From Pseudooceanicola onchidii (GTDB lineage Bacteria > Pseudomonadota > Alphaproteobacteria > Rhodobacterales > Rhodobacteraceae), in NCBI RefSeq assembly GCF_004959925.1, contig NZ_SPUW01000001.1, positions 1,178,001-1,242,000 of the forward strand: DNA of 64,000 nt, written 5' to 3'. The notes under the pieces were generated by a model that was given only the letters and a program-made list of their open reading frames with translations, did no database searches and had not been told where the DNA came from. Within the stretch, counting starts at the first letter, position 1, and every line of letters starts with the position of its first letter. The translations under genes and the position numbers were made by a program. Shown one piece after another: positions 20,319 to 29,098 of this stretch.

Positions 20319-22403
20319 ATGGCAGGCCGGCCCGAGATCCTGTTCCCGTTGTTTGCCGATGTGCAGACCCTGCCGGGCGTCGGGCCGAAGGTCGCCAAGA
20401 ACCTTGAGCATCTGAACGTCGCGACACCGCGCGACCTGATTTTCCTTCTGCCGCATGGCGTTATCGACCGGCGGCGCAAACCGACGATCAAGGGTGTGCC
20501 CCTTCCAGCGACGATCACGGTCGAGGTTCAGGTCGTGTCGCATCGTCCGGCCGCCCGGCGGGGCGGCGCCACCCGGGTCTATGTGCGCGATGCCGAAGAG
20601 GACTTTCCGATCGTCTTCTTCCACGCGCGGGGCGATTACCTGACCAAGTTGCTGCCCGTGGGGGAAACCCGGCTGGTTTCGGGGAAGGTCGAACTGTTCG
20701 ACGGCATCGCGCAGATGGTGCATCCCGATCACGTGCTGGCGCCATCGGACGCGGGCGACCTGCCTGATTTCGAACCAGTCTATCCGCTGACCCAGGGGGT
20801 GACGCAACGCGTGATGACCAAGGCGGTGACGGCCGCCCTGACGCGGGTGCCGACCATGGCCGAATGGATCGACGGACCGCTGAAGACCGAACGCGGCTGG
20901 CCGGATTGGGACCAGGCGCTTCTGGATGCCCATGCCCCCGAGGGTGATCCCGTCAGTCTGGACCCGGCGCGGCAACGGCTCGCCTATGATGAGCTTTTCG
21001 CCCACCAACTGACGCTGGCACTTGCGCGCAGCCGCACGCGGCGGGGCAAAGGGCGCAGCACGGCCGGGGATGGCGCGTTGCGGCAAAAGGTGCTGGCCTC
21101 GCTGCCCTATGCGCCGACCGCCGCGCAGGTCCGCGCGGTCGACGAGATCGCAAAGGACATGGGCGGCGCGGCGCGGATGTCGCGGTTGCTGCAGGGGGAC
21201 GTGGGCGCGGGCAAGACGCTTGTGGCCTTCATGGCGCTGCTGGTCGCGGTCGAGGCCGGCGGGCAGGGCGTCATGATGGCGCCGACGGAAATCCTTGCGC
21301 GTCAGCATCTTGAGGGGCTTGGCCCCCTGGCTGAAGCCGCTGGTGTCCGGGTCGAGATCCTGACCGGGCGCGACAAGGGAAAGGATCGGGCGGCCAAGCT
21401 GACCGACCTGGCCCAAGGGCGCATCCACATCCTGGTGGGCACCCACGCGGTCTTTCAGGCCGACGTCCAGTTCAACGACCTGCGCCTGGCGATCATTGAC
21501 GAACAGCACCGGTTCGGCGTGCGCCAACGGCTTGAACTTGGCAAGAAAGGCGCGCTTGCCGACGTTCTGGTGATGACCGCGACGCCGATCCCGCGCTCGC
21601 TTGCCCTTGCGCAATACGGCGACATGGACGTGTCGATCCTGGACGAAAAGCCGCCGGGCCGGAAGCCGATCACCACCGCGCTGGTCACCACTGGCCGGAT
21701 GGAAGAGGTCGTCGGCCACCTGCGCCGGGCCATCGCAGAAGGGCGGCAGGCCTATTGGGTCTGTCCGCTGGTCGAGGAAAGCGAGGTTCTGGATCTGACC
21801 GCGGCGGAAGACCGGTTCAAGCACTTGCGCGCCGCGCTTGGTGATGACGTGGTCGCGTTGGTCCATGGCCAGATGCCCCCGTCTGACAAGGACCGGGCCA
21901 TGGCGCAGTTTGTCGCCGGAGAGCGGCAGGTCCTGGTGGCCACGACGGTGATCGAGGTTGGCGTCAACGTGCCGAACGCCTCGATCATGGTTATCGAGCG
22001 GGCAGAGACCTTTGGGTTGGCGCAACTTCACCAGTTGCGGGGGCGCGTGGGGCGGGGCGAGGCGCAGGCGACCTGCCTGATGATGTACCAGGCCCCGTTG
22101 AGCGAAACGGCAGAGAAACGGCTGACCCTGATGCGCCAGACCGAAGACGGGTTCCGGATTGCCGAGGTCGATCTTGAGATGCGCGGTGCGGGCGATGTGA
22201 TCGGCACGGCGCAATCGGGCGTGCCCCGGTTCCGAATCGCGGACCTGGAACGCGACACGGGCCTTATGGCCTTGGCCCAAAGCGATGCCCGGGCCTTGCT
22301 GACCCGCGACCCGACCCTGGAAGGCGATAGGGGAACAGCCGCCCGCCACCTGCTTTGGCTGATGGGGCAGGACGAAGCTATCCGACTGATTTCAGTCGGA
22401 TAA
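20319..22403 (+). CDS. recG: ATP-dependent DNA helicase RecG
   Basis: Branch-migrating helicase that remodels stalled forks and R-loops. The 694-residue protein has the N-terminal wedge domain with TLPGVGPKVAKNLEHL, helicase motif I GDVGAGKTLVA, motif II IIDEQHRFG, motif III TATPIPRS, and the C-terminal QLRGRVGRG plus the family's RFRIADLERD region. Its last 25 bases form a rho-independent terminator (22379-22410), so the end of the gene is also the end of the transcript. It follows ligA by one base, giving a ligase-helicase repair operon. Confidence 0.96.
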   Translation: MAGRPEILFPLFADVQTLPGVGPKVAKNLEHLNVATPRDLIFLLPHGVIDRRRKPTIKGVPLPATITVEVQVVSHRPAARRGGATRVYVRDAEEDFPIVFFHARGDYLTKLLPVGETRLVSGKVELFDGIAQMVHPDHVLAPSDAGDLPDFEPVYPLTQGVTQRVMTKAVTAALTRVPTMAEWIDGPLKTERGWPDWDQALLDAHAPEGDPVSLDPARQRLAYDELFAHQLTLALARSRTRRGKGRSTAGDGALRQKVLASLPYAPTAAQVRAVDEIAKDMGGAARMSRLLQGDVGAGKTLVAFMALLVAVEAGGQGVMMAPTEILARQHLEGLGPLAEAAGVRVEILTGRDKGKDRAAKLTDLAQGRIHILVGTHAVFQADVQFNDLRLAIIDEQHRFGVRQRLELGKKGALADVLVMTATPIPRSLALAQYGDMDVSILDEKPPGRKPITTALVTTGRMEEVVGHLRRAIAEGRQAYWVCPLVEESEVLDLTAAEDRFKHLRAALGDDVVALVHGQMPPSDKDRAMAQFVAGERQVLVATTVIEVGVNVPNASIMVIERAETFGLAQLHQLRGRVGRGEAQATCLMMYQAPLSETAEKRLTLMRQTEDGFRIAEVDLEMRGAGDVIGTAQSGVPRFRIADLERDTGLMALAQSDARALLTRDPTLEGDRGTAARHLLWLMGQDEAIRLISVG

Positions 22404-22411
22404 ATCTTTTT
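22379..22411 (+). terminator. Terminator embedded in the 3' end of recG
   Basis: The self-complementary run TATCCGACTGA / TCAGTCGGATA (22379-22389 and 22392-22402) forms up to 11 bp around a very short loop, then AATCTTTTTG. The stem includes the last eight codons' bases and the TAA stop of recG. Confidence 0.8.
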
Positions 22412-22421
22412 GTTCACGAAT

Positions 22422-22436
22422 GTTCTCAAAAAGTTC
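22422..22436 (+). promoter_or_regulatory. LexA (SOS) box, alphaproteobacterial type
   Basis: GTTC (22422-22425), seven bases, GTTC (22433-22436): an exact match to the alphaproteobacterial SOS box GTTC-N7-GTTC. An extra GTTC lies at 22412-22415, six bases before the first. It is 67 bp upstream of the 40-residue gene and beyond the recG terminator, so that gene is the obvious target. Confidence 0.75.
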
Positions 22437-22502
22437 TTTACAGATGGGGTGTGAATATGAGAACAAAGTGGCAACAGAGTTAACGCCACGAGGAACACCA
22501 TC

Positions 22503-22625
22503 ATGATCCGCCAAATCGCCGACATCATCCGCGACTCTCGTGGCACCCTGGTCGAAGACCTTGTTGGTGTCGCCGCCCTGACCGTCCTGCTTCTGGGCGC
22601 ACTGCATCTGCCGGGTCTGACCTGA
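22503..22625 (+). CDS. 40-residue membrane microprotein, predicted SOS-induced
   Basis: ATG at 22503 follows GAGGAACACC. The product has a charged amphipathic N terminus (MIRQIADIIRDSRGTLVEDL) and one hydrophobic helix of about 15-18 residues ending LHLPGLT. It lies alone between recG and a strong terminator, behind a perfect SOS box. I recall similar small hypothetical proteins in other roseobacters. By analogy with Caulobacter SidA, a 29-residue SOS-induced inner-membrane division inhibitor, it could delay division after DNA damage; I see no sequence match to SidA, so this is inference from size, membrane helix and regulation only. Confidence 0.65.
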   Translation: MIRQIADIIRDSRGTLVEDLVGVAALTVLLLGALHLPGLT

Positions 22626-22770
22626 CCCATCCCATTCTGCCTGCGATTTCGCGTCCGTCCTGACCCCCGCGTTCCCCGATGCGGTTCTGCGATTGCCTGT
22701 CCCAGATTGCCGGGAAGCCCCATTCCCCGGCCGGTCAGCACGGTGTCCCACGCGAAAACGCTTCTTTCCG

Positions 22771-22804
22771 CCGCCGTCCACCCCGACGTGCGGCGGTTTT
22801 TTTT
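22771..22804 (+). terminator. Rho-independent terminator of the SOS microprotein transcript
   Basis: CCGCCG (22771-22776) pairs with CGGCGG (22791-22796), with further pairing inside the 14-nt loop possible, followed by eight T. It ends at the 3' end of the convergent chemoreceptor gene. Confidence 0.85.
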
Positions 22805-24209
22805 ACAGGTGGTAGGCCAGCCGCAATCCACCCCAATGCCGCCCTTCGACAAAGATCGGGGCCGAAAGATCCTTCATCATGGCAAAGGTGCCACCGCCCA
22901 TGTCGCGGCGGTAGACCTGCAGCAGGAAGGGGTCCGTGTTCTGCCCGGCCTTGAAGCCGACGCGATCGTCAAAGACCCGCCGGTTCCGGCTGTTGGCCGC
23001 GTTCCACACCGGATCATCCCCCTGGGGGTGGGAAAATTTCAGGTTGTGCGTCGGAAGATATCCGTTCCGATCGACCGCGGCGCAGAACACGACGCGCGGA
23101 TCGAAGTCCAGCGCGGGTTCCTGGATCTCTGGCAGGACGTGGTCGGTAAAGCGCGTGAACCGCGTGATCACCTGGACGGGATCCGAACCGGGCACGGGGC
23201 GATAGGCGGTGTCGAACAAGTCGTCCATCGTCAGCTGGCCGGACCGCACCGCGTCTTCGAAGGCCTCGCGCACGGCGGCGGCACGGCGCGTCACTTCGCG
23301 AATGAAGGGTGAATCGTCATGTGCCCCGCCCAAGGCCACGCTGTCCTGCACCATGCGTTCCGAGGTATCGACCAGCCGCGACACGCGGTCATGCGCCACG
23401 CGCACCCCTTCAGCGCCTGATTGGACCGAGGAATCGATGGCCGAGATCCGGGGCAGGAAGTCACGCAGTTCGGTATCCGCGGCTTCGGCGTCCCGCGTGA
23501 TCAGCTCGGTCCGGTGATGCGCCGTCTTCATCTGTTCCAGCCCTTCGGCCAGCGCCGTCTGGCTTTTCGTGCCAGATGCGAACATCTGCGTGCCCTGCGC
23601 GTTGATCGTGCCGGCCTCGCTCTGCAGCTCGGTGATCCAGTCGATCAGGGCCGAGACATGGTCGGTGATGTCCTCGGCCGCCTTGCCGGTGCGATGCGAC
23701 AGTTCGTTGATCGCATCGGCCACGACGGCAAAGCCCTTGCCGGTCTCGCCCGCCCGGGCGGCTTCGATTTTCGCGTTGATCGCCAGCATGTTGACCTGCG
23801 CCGCAATCACCGCGATCTGGTTGTTCGAGGTCTGAACGGCATCCAGCGTGCCCTGCACGTCCTGCGACCGCCTGTCGATGCTTTCGATCCAGGACACCAG
23901 CTTGCCCGCCTGTGACTGCGTGTCCGACACCAGGTCATAGGCCCCGTTCAGCTGGTTGAGCGTGGCGGTGATCGCTTCGGACATGGAGGTCAGCGTCTCC
24001 ATCACCGAGGCATTGACCTGCACCACGTGGCCCGCGCCGTCGCGCAATTTCTTCAGCGTGCGCAGCTGTTCGCCCGACTGCGCCTCAAGCTCGTCAAGGA
24101 ACCCGTTCACATCCACGATCTCGGCCCCGAGTGCCGCAGAATTTTCCGCGACCCGGTTCAGGGTTTCGGCATGGCGTTTGGCGTCAAAGCCGGTCTGATC
24201 GTGATGCAT
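22803..24209 (-). CDS. Soluble methyl-accepting chemotaxis-type receptor
   Basis: 468-residue chemoreceptor without any membrane segment. The N-terminal 300 residues are the coiled-coil signalling domain; the hairpin tip is around AINAKIEAARAGETGKGFAVVADAINELS. The C-terminal 150 residues form a separate globular domain ending SAPIFVEGRHWGGLRLAYHL, a pattern I recall from alphaproteobacterial cytosolic receptors, with a likely Cache/PAS-like sensing role. No che genes are near. Start ATG at 24209 lies 3 bases after a perfect hairpin whose loop holds the only good ribosome site. Receptor family sure; ligand unknown. Confidence 0.88.
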   Translation of the reverse strand: MHHDQTGFDAKRHAETLNRVAENSAALGAEIVDVNGFLDELEAQSGEQLRTLKKLRDGAGHVVQVNASVMETLTSMSEAITATLNQLNGAYDLVSDTQSQAGKLVSWIESIDRRSQDVQGTLDAVQTSNNQIAVIAAQVNMLAINAKIEAARAGETGKGFAVVADAINELSHRTGKAAEDITDHVSALIDWITELQSEAGTINAQGTQMFASGTKSQTALAEGLEQMKTAHHRTELITRDAEAADTELRDFLPRISAIDSSVQSGAEGVRVAHDRVSRLVDTSERMVQDSVALGGAHDDSPFIREVTRRAAAVREAFEDAVRSGQLTMDDLFDTAYRPVPGSDPVQVITRFTRFTDHVLPEIQEPALDFDPRVVFCAAVDRNGYLPTHNLKFSHPQGDDPVWNAANSRNRRVFDDRVGFKAGQNTDPFLLQVYRRDMGGGTFAMMKDLSAPIFVEGRHWGGLRLAYHL

Positions 24210-24212
24210 CGT

Positions 24213-24240
24213 ATCCAGTCCGTTGTCCTTCGGACTGGAT
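24213..24240 (-). promoter_or_regulatory. Hairpin with the ribosome site in its loop, upstream of the chemoreceptor
   Basis: ATCCAGTCCG and CGGACTGGAT (24213-24222, 24231-24240) are perfect 10-bp inverted repeats with an 8-nt loop. Read on the minus strand the loop is AAGGACAA, a Shine-Dalgarno core 16 nt from the ATG; folding the stem would bring it close. It could also act as a terminator of the NifU-like gene, but no T run follows. Confidence 0.45.
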
Positions 24241-24263
24241 AGATCAAAAGCCCGAACAAGGCG

Positions 24264-24716
24264 TTAAGCGCAGCTGGACTGGCCGATCTTCTCCATCGCC
24301 TCGCTCAGCGCGTCCAGCGTCAGCAGGATCGAGGCATGGCGGTTCTTGTAGTCCTTGGCCGGGCGCAGCACCTCGAGACCGTCGAAGGGGGCAGGGGGCG
24401 TCGGCCCGTCCTCTTTCAGCATCGCCTTCAACCCGTCGCGCCCGGCGATGATCTGATCTGCCGTCGCACCGATCACGGCCTGCCCGACGATCGCCGCCGC
24501 CGCCTGGCCAAGCGCGCAGGCCTTCACGTCCTGCCCATAGCCCGCCACGCGCCCGTCCTGCATCACCACATCCACCGTCACCGTCGACCCGCACAGCGGC
24601 GCGCGCCGCTTGACGGACGCGTCGGGGGCATCCAGCCGGGTCTGGTGCGGGATGTTCGTGGCCAGCGCCAGGATCTTGTCGGAATAGAGTTTGACGAGGT
24701 CAGTCTCCGCGCTCAT
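24264..24716 (-). CDS. NifU/IscU-like iron-sulfur scaffold protein
   Basis: 150-residue member of the IscU N-terminal family, which builds or transfers Fe-S clusters. It carries the first two scaffold cysteines (APLCGSTVTVDV and KACALGQAAA) but where the third is expected it reads RHASILLTLDAL, with Ala in place of Cys. As I recall, this variant is usual in alphaproteobacterial members, whose role is not settled. The start at 24716 (MSAETD) follows AAAGGACC; upstream in-frame residues look like leader DNA. It is divergent from hisI, with starts 80 bp apart. Confidence 0.85.
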   Translation of the reverse strand: MSAETDLVKLYSDKILALATNIPHQTRLDAPDASVKRRAPLCGSTVTVDVVMQDGRVAGYGQDVKACALGQAAAAIVGQAVIGATADQIIAGRDGLKAMLKEDGPTPPAPFDGLEVLRPAKDYKNRHASILLTLDALSEAMEKIGQSSCA

Positions 24717-24796
24717 CGTCGGTCCTTTCGATGGTGGCGCCTTGGGCCGTTCCCCCTTAGATAGCCCCGGTGACCCCGTTTGCAAAGGACCGCCCG

Positions 24797-25153
24797 ATGC
24801 CCTTCGACCCCGCGACGCTGAAATATGATGCCAACGGCCTGATCCCGGCGATCGCCCAGGACGAAGAGGGTGCGGTGCTGATGATGGCCTGGATGAATGC
24901 CGAGGCCGTGGTCAGGACGCTGGACACCCGCCGTGTCACCTATTGGTCGCGGTCCCGGCAAAGCTTCTGGATCAAGGGCGAAACCTCAGGCCACGTGCAG
25001 GAACTGGTGGATTTCCGCATCGACTGCGACCGTGACTGCATCCTTATGATCGTGCGTCAGACCGGCCCCGCCTGCCACACCAACCGCCGCAGCTGTTTCT
25101 ACACGTCCGTTCTGGATGGAGACGAGGCCGAGCTGATGGCACCTATGGTGTAA
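24797..25153 (+). CDS. hisI: Phosphoribosyl-AMP cyclohydrolase HisI
   Basis: Third step of histidine synthesis: opens the ring of phosphoribosyl-AMP. The 118-residue single-domain form (no HisE fusion) has [31 protein letters not shown], the metal-binding DCDRDC and the C-terminal [12 protein letters not shown]. The start at 24797 follows AAAGGACC; an ATG at 24770 is possible but lacks a ribosome site. The end overlaps the convergent gluQ by 11 bases. Confidence 0.95.
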   Translation: MPFDPATLKYDANGLIPAIAQDEEGAVLMMAWMNAEAVVRTLDTRRVTYWSRSRQSFWIKGETSGHVQELVDFRIDCDRDCILMIVRQTGPACHTNRRSCFYTSVLDGDEAELMAPMV

Positions 25154-26006
25154 GACCGACCAGTCTGCGAATGTCCGCAGGCGTCGCGCCCTCCTGCCGG
25201 TAGGTCAGAATGGCCCGTGCGTCATCGCGCTTGGCCAGCCGCTTGCCCTGATCGTCGCGGATCAACCGATGATGGTGATAGACCGGCGTCGGCAGACCCA
25301 GCAGGGTCTGCAGCACCACGTGGATCGCCGTCGCCTCGAACAGGTCCTGTCCGCGCACCACATGGGTCACCCCCTGCGCCGCATCATCCAGCACGACCGA
25401 CAGGTGATAGGAGGTCCCCATCTCGCGGCGCGCCAGCACGACGTCGCCGATGTCCCGCACCAGCGCGGTTGAGCTGACCGCGATTCTGCCTGTTTCACCC
25501 TCGGGTCCGGCCCCGCCTTCAACAAAACTTACGCCGTCAGTCGCCGCCTTTTCCATGTCCAGCCGCAGCGCCGCGCCGGACGGGATCGGGTGCAGCCCCC
25601 CCGCGCTGCGACAGGCCCGGCAGGTCCCGGGATAGACAACCCCGTCCGGTCCCATCCGCGCGCCTTCCTGCGGGGCGCTGGCGGCGGCCTCGATGTCCCT
25701 CCGGCTGCAGGTGCAGGCAAAGACCGCTTCCTCCTGCCAAAGCCGCTCCAGCACCGCGCGATAGGCGGGCAGACGGTCGGACTGGCGCATCACCGGCTCC
25801 TCCCAGCTCAGCCCCAGCCAGTGCAGATCGTCATGGATCTGCGCCTCCCATTCGGGCCGTGCGCGGGACTGGTCGATATCTTCGATCCGCAGCAGAAACC
25901 GCCCGCCCGCCGCCCGCGCCATGTCATGCGCCAGCATCGCCGAATAAGCGTGGCCCAGGTGCAGCGGACCGGTCGGAGAGGGGGCGAAACGGGTGGTGAA
26001 GGTCAT
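25143..26006 (-). CDS. gluQ: Glutamyl-Q tRNA(Asp) synthetase
   Basis: Attaches glutamate to the queuosine base at position 34 of tRNA-Asp. It is a shortened GluRS paralogue: 287 residues with [19 protein letters not shown] (HIGH-type motif), the zinc cysteines in CTCSRRD and PGTCRAC, and KRLAKRDDA as the KMSKS equivalent, but no anticodon-binding domain. It ends inside the convergent hisI gene. Confidence 0.93.
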   Translation of the reverse strand: MTFTTRFAPSPTGPLHLGHAYSAMLAHDMARAAGGRFLLRIEDIDQSRARPEWEAQIHDDLHWLGLSWEEPVMRQSDRLPAYRAVLERLWQEEAVFACTCSRRDIEAAASAPQEGARMGPDGVVYPGTCRACRSAGGLHPIPSGAALRLDMEKAATDGVSFVEGGAGPEGETGRIAVSSTALVRDIGDVVLARREMGTSYHLSVVLDDAAQGVTHVVRGQDLFEATAIHVVLQTLLGLPTPVYHHHRLIRDDQGKRLAKRDDARAILTYRQEGATPADIRRLVGLTP

Positions 26007-26167
26007 GTGGGCTCAGGCGACGCTTTCGATGGCTTGAGTTAAAACTTTAATAACGATCGGAAGTCCAACCCGTGATGCATGCCTGTCATCCCTGCTGACG
26101 CGCAACCTCACCTTAGCACCTTAAGTCTCTGAAACAAATGGACTGATCTCGCCCCTGCGCGTTCAGT

Positions 26168-26200
26168 CTTCATCTTGCCGAAAATGCTCCCGCCGGAGGC
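26168..26200 (-). repeat. 33-bp Roseobacter-type intergenic element, copy 3
   Basis: On the minus strand it reads GCCTCCGGCGGGAGCATTTT and ends GGCAAGATGAAG, close to the copies at 15529-15561 and 3971-4003. It lies between the gluQ and trmFO genes, downstream of the trmFO terminator. The rest of 26007-26285 holds the gluQ promoter region and no gene. Confidence 0.75.
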
Positions 26201-26231
26201 ATCCGCCGCTCACGCCCCGCGTCATGAACCG

Positions 26232-26259
26232 AAAAGGGCGCGACTTCGCAGCCGCGCCC
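26232..26259 (-). terminator. Rho-independent terminator of trmFO
   Basis: On the minus strand GGGCGCG (26259-26253) pairs with CGCGCCC (26242-26236), with a 10-nt loop, followed by TTTT (26235-26232). It starts 27 bp after the trmFO stop. Confidence 0.8.
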
Positions 26260-26285
26260 CTCCCGGACCTTATCACGTCCAAGGG

Positions 26286-27638
26286 TCAGCCGACCGTCGT
26301 CTCCAGCCACTCCGCCCACAGCTCTTTCGCGCGGTCGGTATAGCCCTTGTAGCGTTCTTTGCGGCCCTTGCGTCCCCCACGTACGCCGTCCAGCGGCGGG
26401 AAGAGCCCAAAGTTCACATTCATCGGCTGAAAGGTCTTGGCCACGGCGCCGCCGGTGATGTGGTTCACCAGCGCGCCCATGGCCGTCTCGGGCGGGGGCG
26501 GGGGCAGGTCGCGGCCCAGGATCTCGGACGCGGCCATGCGGCCCGCCAGAAGCCCCATGGCAGCCGACTCGACGTATCCCTCGACCCCGGTGATCTGGCC
26601 GGCGAACCGCACATGCGGGCGCGACTTCAGCCGCATCCGGTTGTCCAGCAGCGTCGGCGAATTCAGGAAGGTGTTTCTGTGGATCCCGCCAAGCCGCGCG
26701 AAAGAGGCATTCTCAAGCCCCGGGATCGTCTTGAATACCTCGGTCTGCGCGCCGTATTTCATCTTGGTCTGGAAGCCCACGATGTTGAACAGCGTGCCAA
26801 GCGCATTGTCGCGGCGCAGCTGCACTACAGCGTAAGCCTTCTCTTCCGGCTTGTGCGCGTTCGTCAGGCCAATGGGCTTCATCGGCCCGTGGCGCAGCGT
26901 CTCGCGGCCGCGTTCGGCCATGACCTCGATCGGCAGGCAGCCGTCGAAATAGCCCGCCGTCTCGCCCTCGTGGAACTCGGTCTTGTCGGCGGCCAGAAGC
27001 GCGTCGATGAAGGCCTCGTACTGCGGCTTGGTCATCGGGCAGTTGAGGTAGGCCTTCTGCTCTGCCTCCGTCTCGCCCTTGTCATAGCGCGACTGCGCCC
27101 AGACCACGTCCATGTCGATGCTGTCGGCATAGACGATCGGCGCGATGGCGTCGAAGAAGGCCAGCGCCTCGGCGCCGGTTTCGGCCTGGATCGCGCGCCC
27201 CAGCCCTTCCGAGGTCAGCGGGCCGGTGGCAAAGATCCAGTGGCCATCTGCGGGCAGCTCTGACACTTCGCCGTCCTCGACCCGCACCAGCGGATGGGCG
27301 CGCAGCCGTTCGGTGACACCGGCGGAAAAGGCGTCGCGGTCGACGGCCAGCGCACCGCCCGCAGGCAGCGCATGGGTATCGGCCATTTCCATGATCAGCC
27401 CGCCGGCCTTGCGCATTTCCCAATGCAGCAGGCCCACGGCGTTCTGTTCGTCATCGTCCGAGCGGAAGGAATTGGAACAGACCATTTCCGCCAGGTCGCC
27501 GGTCTTGTGGGCAAAGGTTTCGACCTTGGGGCGCATTTCGTGGATCACGACGCGCACGCCCATGTTCACGGCCTGCCAGGCCGCTTCCGACCCGGCCATG
27601 CCGCCGCCAACGATGTGGAGTTCAGGTGTATCAGACAT
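26286..27638 (-). CDS. trmFO: Folate-dependent tRNA m5U54 methyltransferase TrmFO
   Basis: Makes 5-methyluridine at position 54 of tRNA using methylenetetrahydrofolate and FAD. The 450-residue protein has the FAD-binding [25 protein letters not shown], the catalytic-type Cys region [32 protein letters not shown] and [12 protein letters not shown]. Length is normal. It is the third tRNA-modification gene in this window besides miaA and mnmA. Confidence 0.95.
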   Translation of the reverse strand: MSDTPELHIVGGGMAGSEAAWQAVNMGVRVVIHEMRPKVETFAHKTGDLAEMVCSNSFRSDDDEQNAVGLLHWEMRKAGGLIMEMADTHALPAGGALAVDRDAFSAGVTERLRAHPLVRVEDGEVSELPADGHWIFATGPLTSEGLGRAIQAETGAEALAFFDAIAPIVYADSIDMDVVWAQSRYDKGETEAEQKAYLNCPMTKPQYEAFIDALLAADKTEFHEGETAGYFDGCLPIEVMAERGRETLRHGPMKPIGLTNAHKPEEKAYAVVQLRRDNALGTLFNIVGFQTKMKYGAQTEVFKTIPGLENASFARLGGIHRNTFLNSPTLLDNRMRLKSRPHVRFAGQITGVEGYVESAAMGLLAGRMAASEILGRDLPPPPPETAMGALVNHITGGAVAKTFQPMNVNFGLFPPLDGVRGGRKGRKERYKGYTDRAKELWAEWLETTVG

Positions 27639-27676
27639 GCGCGCCAGATAGGGTATCGCCGCGCCTTTGGGAAGGG

Positions 27677-28987
27677 TCAGTTCGCCGTATCAAGCGGCAG
27701 CCCCGACGGGACCGAGGCCGGAGGCCCCAGCCGCCCGGTACGCGCCCGCGGGTCCGTCAGCGCGCCGAGGAAGGCCAGGATCTGCGCAACCTCTTCATCC
27801 GACAGGGCGATCGGCGCGATCTCGGTCGCCTCGGCGATGCGGATCACCTCCTCCATGTCGTCCATGGCCGCCCAGTCATCGGTTTCGACCTGTGCCTGTG
27901 GCAGCTGCGCCTGGCTGCGGTCGTAGCGGGTCAGCGACGTGATGGGATCCAGGTGGTGGCGCACCATCGCCTCAAGATCGGCATAGGCCCCGTTGTGCCC
28001 ATAGGGTGCCGTCACCGCGACATTGCGCAGCGACGGTGTGCGGAACCGGTAGCGGTCGTCTTCGTTGCCGGTCACAGCCAGCCGCCCGCGGTCGGCATAG
28101 CCCCCGGCGTCCTTGCCTGGGCCGAACTGCGGCAGGCCGATCGCGTGGAACCGATGGTCGGTCTGAAAGGCGCCGGCATGGCAGGTGCTGCATCGCGCCT
28201 TGCCGTAGAACAGGTCCATCCCGGCGGATTGGGCCGCGTCCAGCGTGGCCTCGCCGCGCAGGTGGCGGTCAAAGGGGCTGTCGACGGACTGGAATTCGAA
28301 GGTCTCGAACTCGGCGATGGCGCGGGCGATATCGGTGAAATGCAGCTTTCGCTCGCCGATCACGGCCTTGAAACGCTCGGTATAGCCGGGCAGGGCCTCG
28401 ATCCGCTTACACAGTAAGTCCCACACACCGCCCGCCCCCGCGAACCGGCCTTCGCGCGCCGCCCGGGACACCGGGTTCTCGCCCTCCTGTCCGGCCATTT
28501 CGTCGGCACTGGTGACCGGCATCAGGGCCTGTGCGGCCAGAACGCTTGGCACCGGCCGCTCCAATTCCGCGTTTGCGGGCATCCGGAAACCAAGCGCGCC
28601 ATCCGGATCCACCTGAACGCGCCCGTCATGGAACAGCACGGTGAATTCATGCGCCCCGAGATTGAACAGGGCGGGCGCATTGCGGGGGATGCGATTGTGC
28701 GGCGCATTGCCGTCCTGCACATGCCGCCGCGCCCCAAGCGCCACGGCCCCTTCGCCCAGCCCAAGCGACACCCCGTCGGCCGAGGCCAGCGTCGGGTGGT
28801 GACAGGTGGCGCAGGCGATATTGCGGTTACCGGACAGGATGGGATCGAAGAACAGGTCGCGCCCGATCTCGACCAGAAGCGGATCGGTGGCGGGGAAGTC
28901 TGCGGGGGTCACCGCCGATGGAAGCACGTCGGCCAGAGAGAGCGTGGCCTGGAGAGACAGAATGCCGACAGTGACCCAAATTCGCAT
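27677..28987 (-). CDS. Dihaem cytochrome c peroxidase / MauG-family protein
   Basis: Periplasmic dihaem protein of 436 residues. A signal peptide ([14 protein letters not shown]) is followed by two haem c motifs, CATCH at residues 59-63 and CSTCH at 266-270, in the two-domain layout of bacterial cytochrome c peroxidases and MauG. Conserved peroxidase segments include [18 protein letters not shown] and [18 protein letters not shown]. Whether it reduces H2O2 or modifies a partner protein cannot be told. It ends 38 bp before the trmFO start. A palindromic CTGAA-N6-TTCAG lies just upstream of its start (28997-29012). Confidence 0.88.
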   Translation of the reverse strand: MRIWVTVGILSLQATLSLADVLPSAVTPADFPATDPLLVEIGRDLFFDPILSGNRNIACATCHHPTLASADGVSLGLGEGAVALGARRHVQDGNAPHNRIPRNAPALFNLGAHEFTVLFHDGRVQVDPDGALGFRMPANAELERPVPSVLAAQALMPVTSADEMAGQEGENPVSRAAREGRFAGAGGVWDLLCKRIEALPGYTERFKAVIGERKLHFTDIARAIAEFETFEFQSVDSPFDRHLRGEATLDAAQSAGMDLFYGKARCSTCHAGAFQTDHRFHAIGLPQFGPGKDAGGYADRGRLAVTGNEDDRYRFRTPSLRNVAVTAPYGHNGAYADLEAMVRHHLDPITSLTRYDRSQAQLPQAQVETDDWAAMDDMEEVIRIAEATEIAPIALSDEEVAQILAFLGALTDPRARTGRLGPPASVPSGLPLDTAN

Positions 28988-29098
28988 CAGACAATCCTGA
29001 AATTAAATTCAGTCTAACCCATCGGATCACGCGGGCGAAATGCCAAATCGGGCAATAATGTGGTCAAGCTCCGGAAACAACCTGTACACAGGCGGGGG

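Noticed and set aside
26036-26052. CtrA box near gluQ (TTAA-N4-TTAA)
   Set aside because: The spacing is four, not seven, and the gene is a housekeeping tRNA synthetase.
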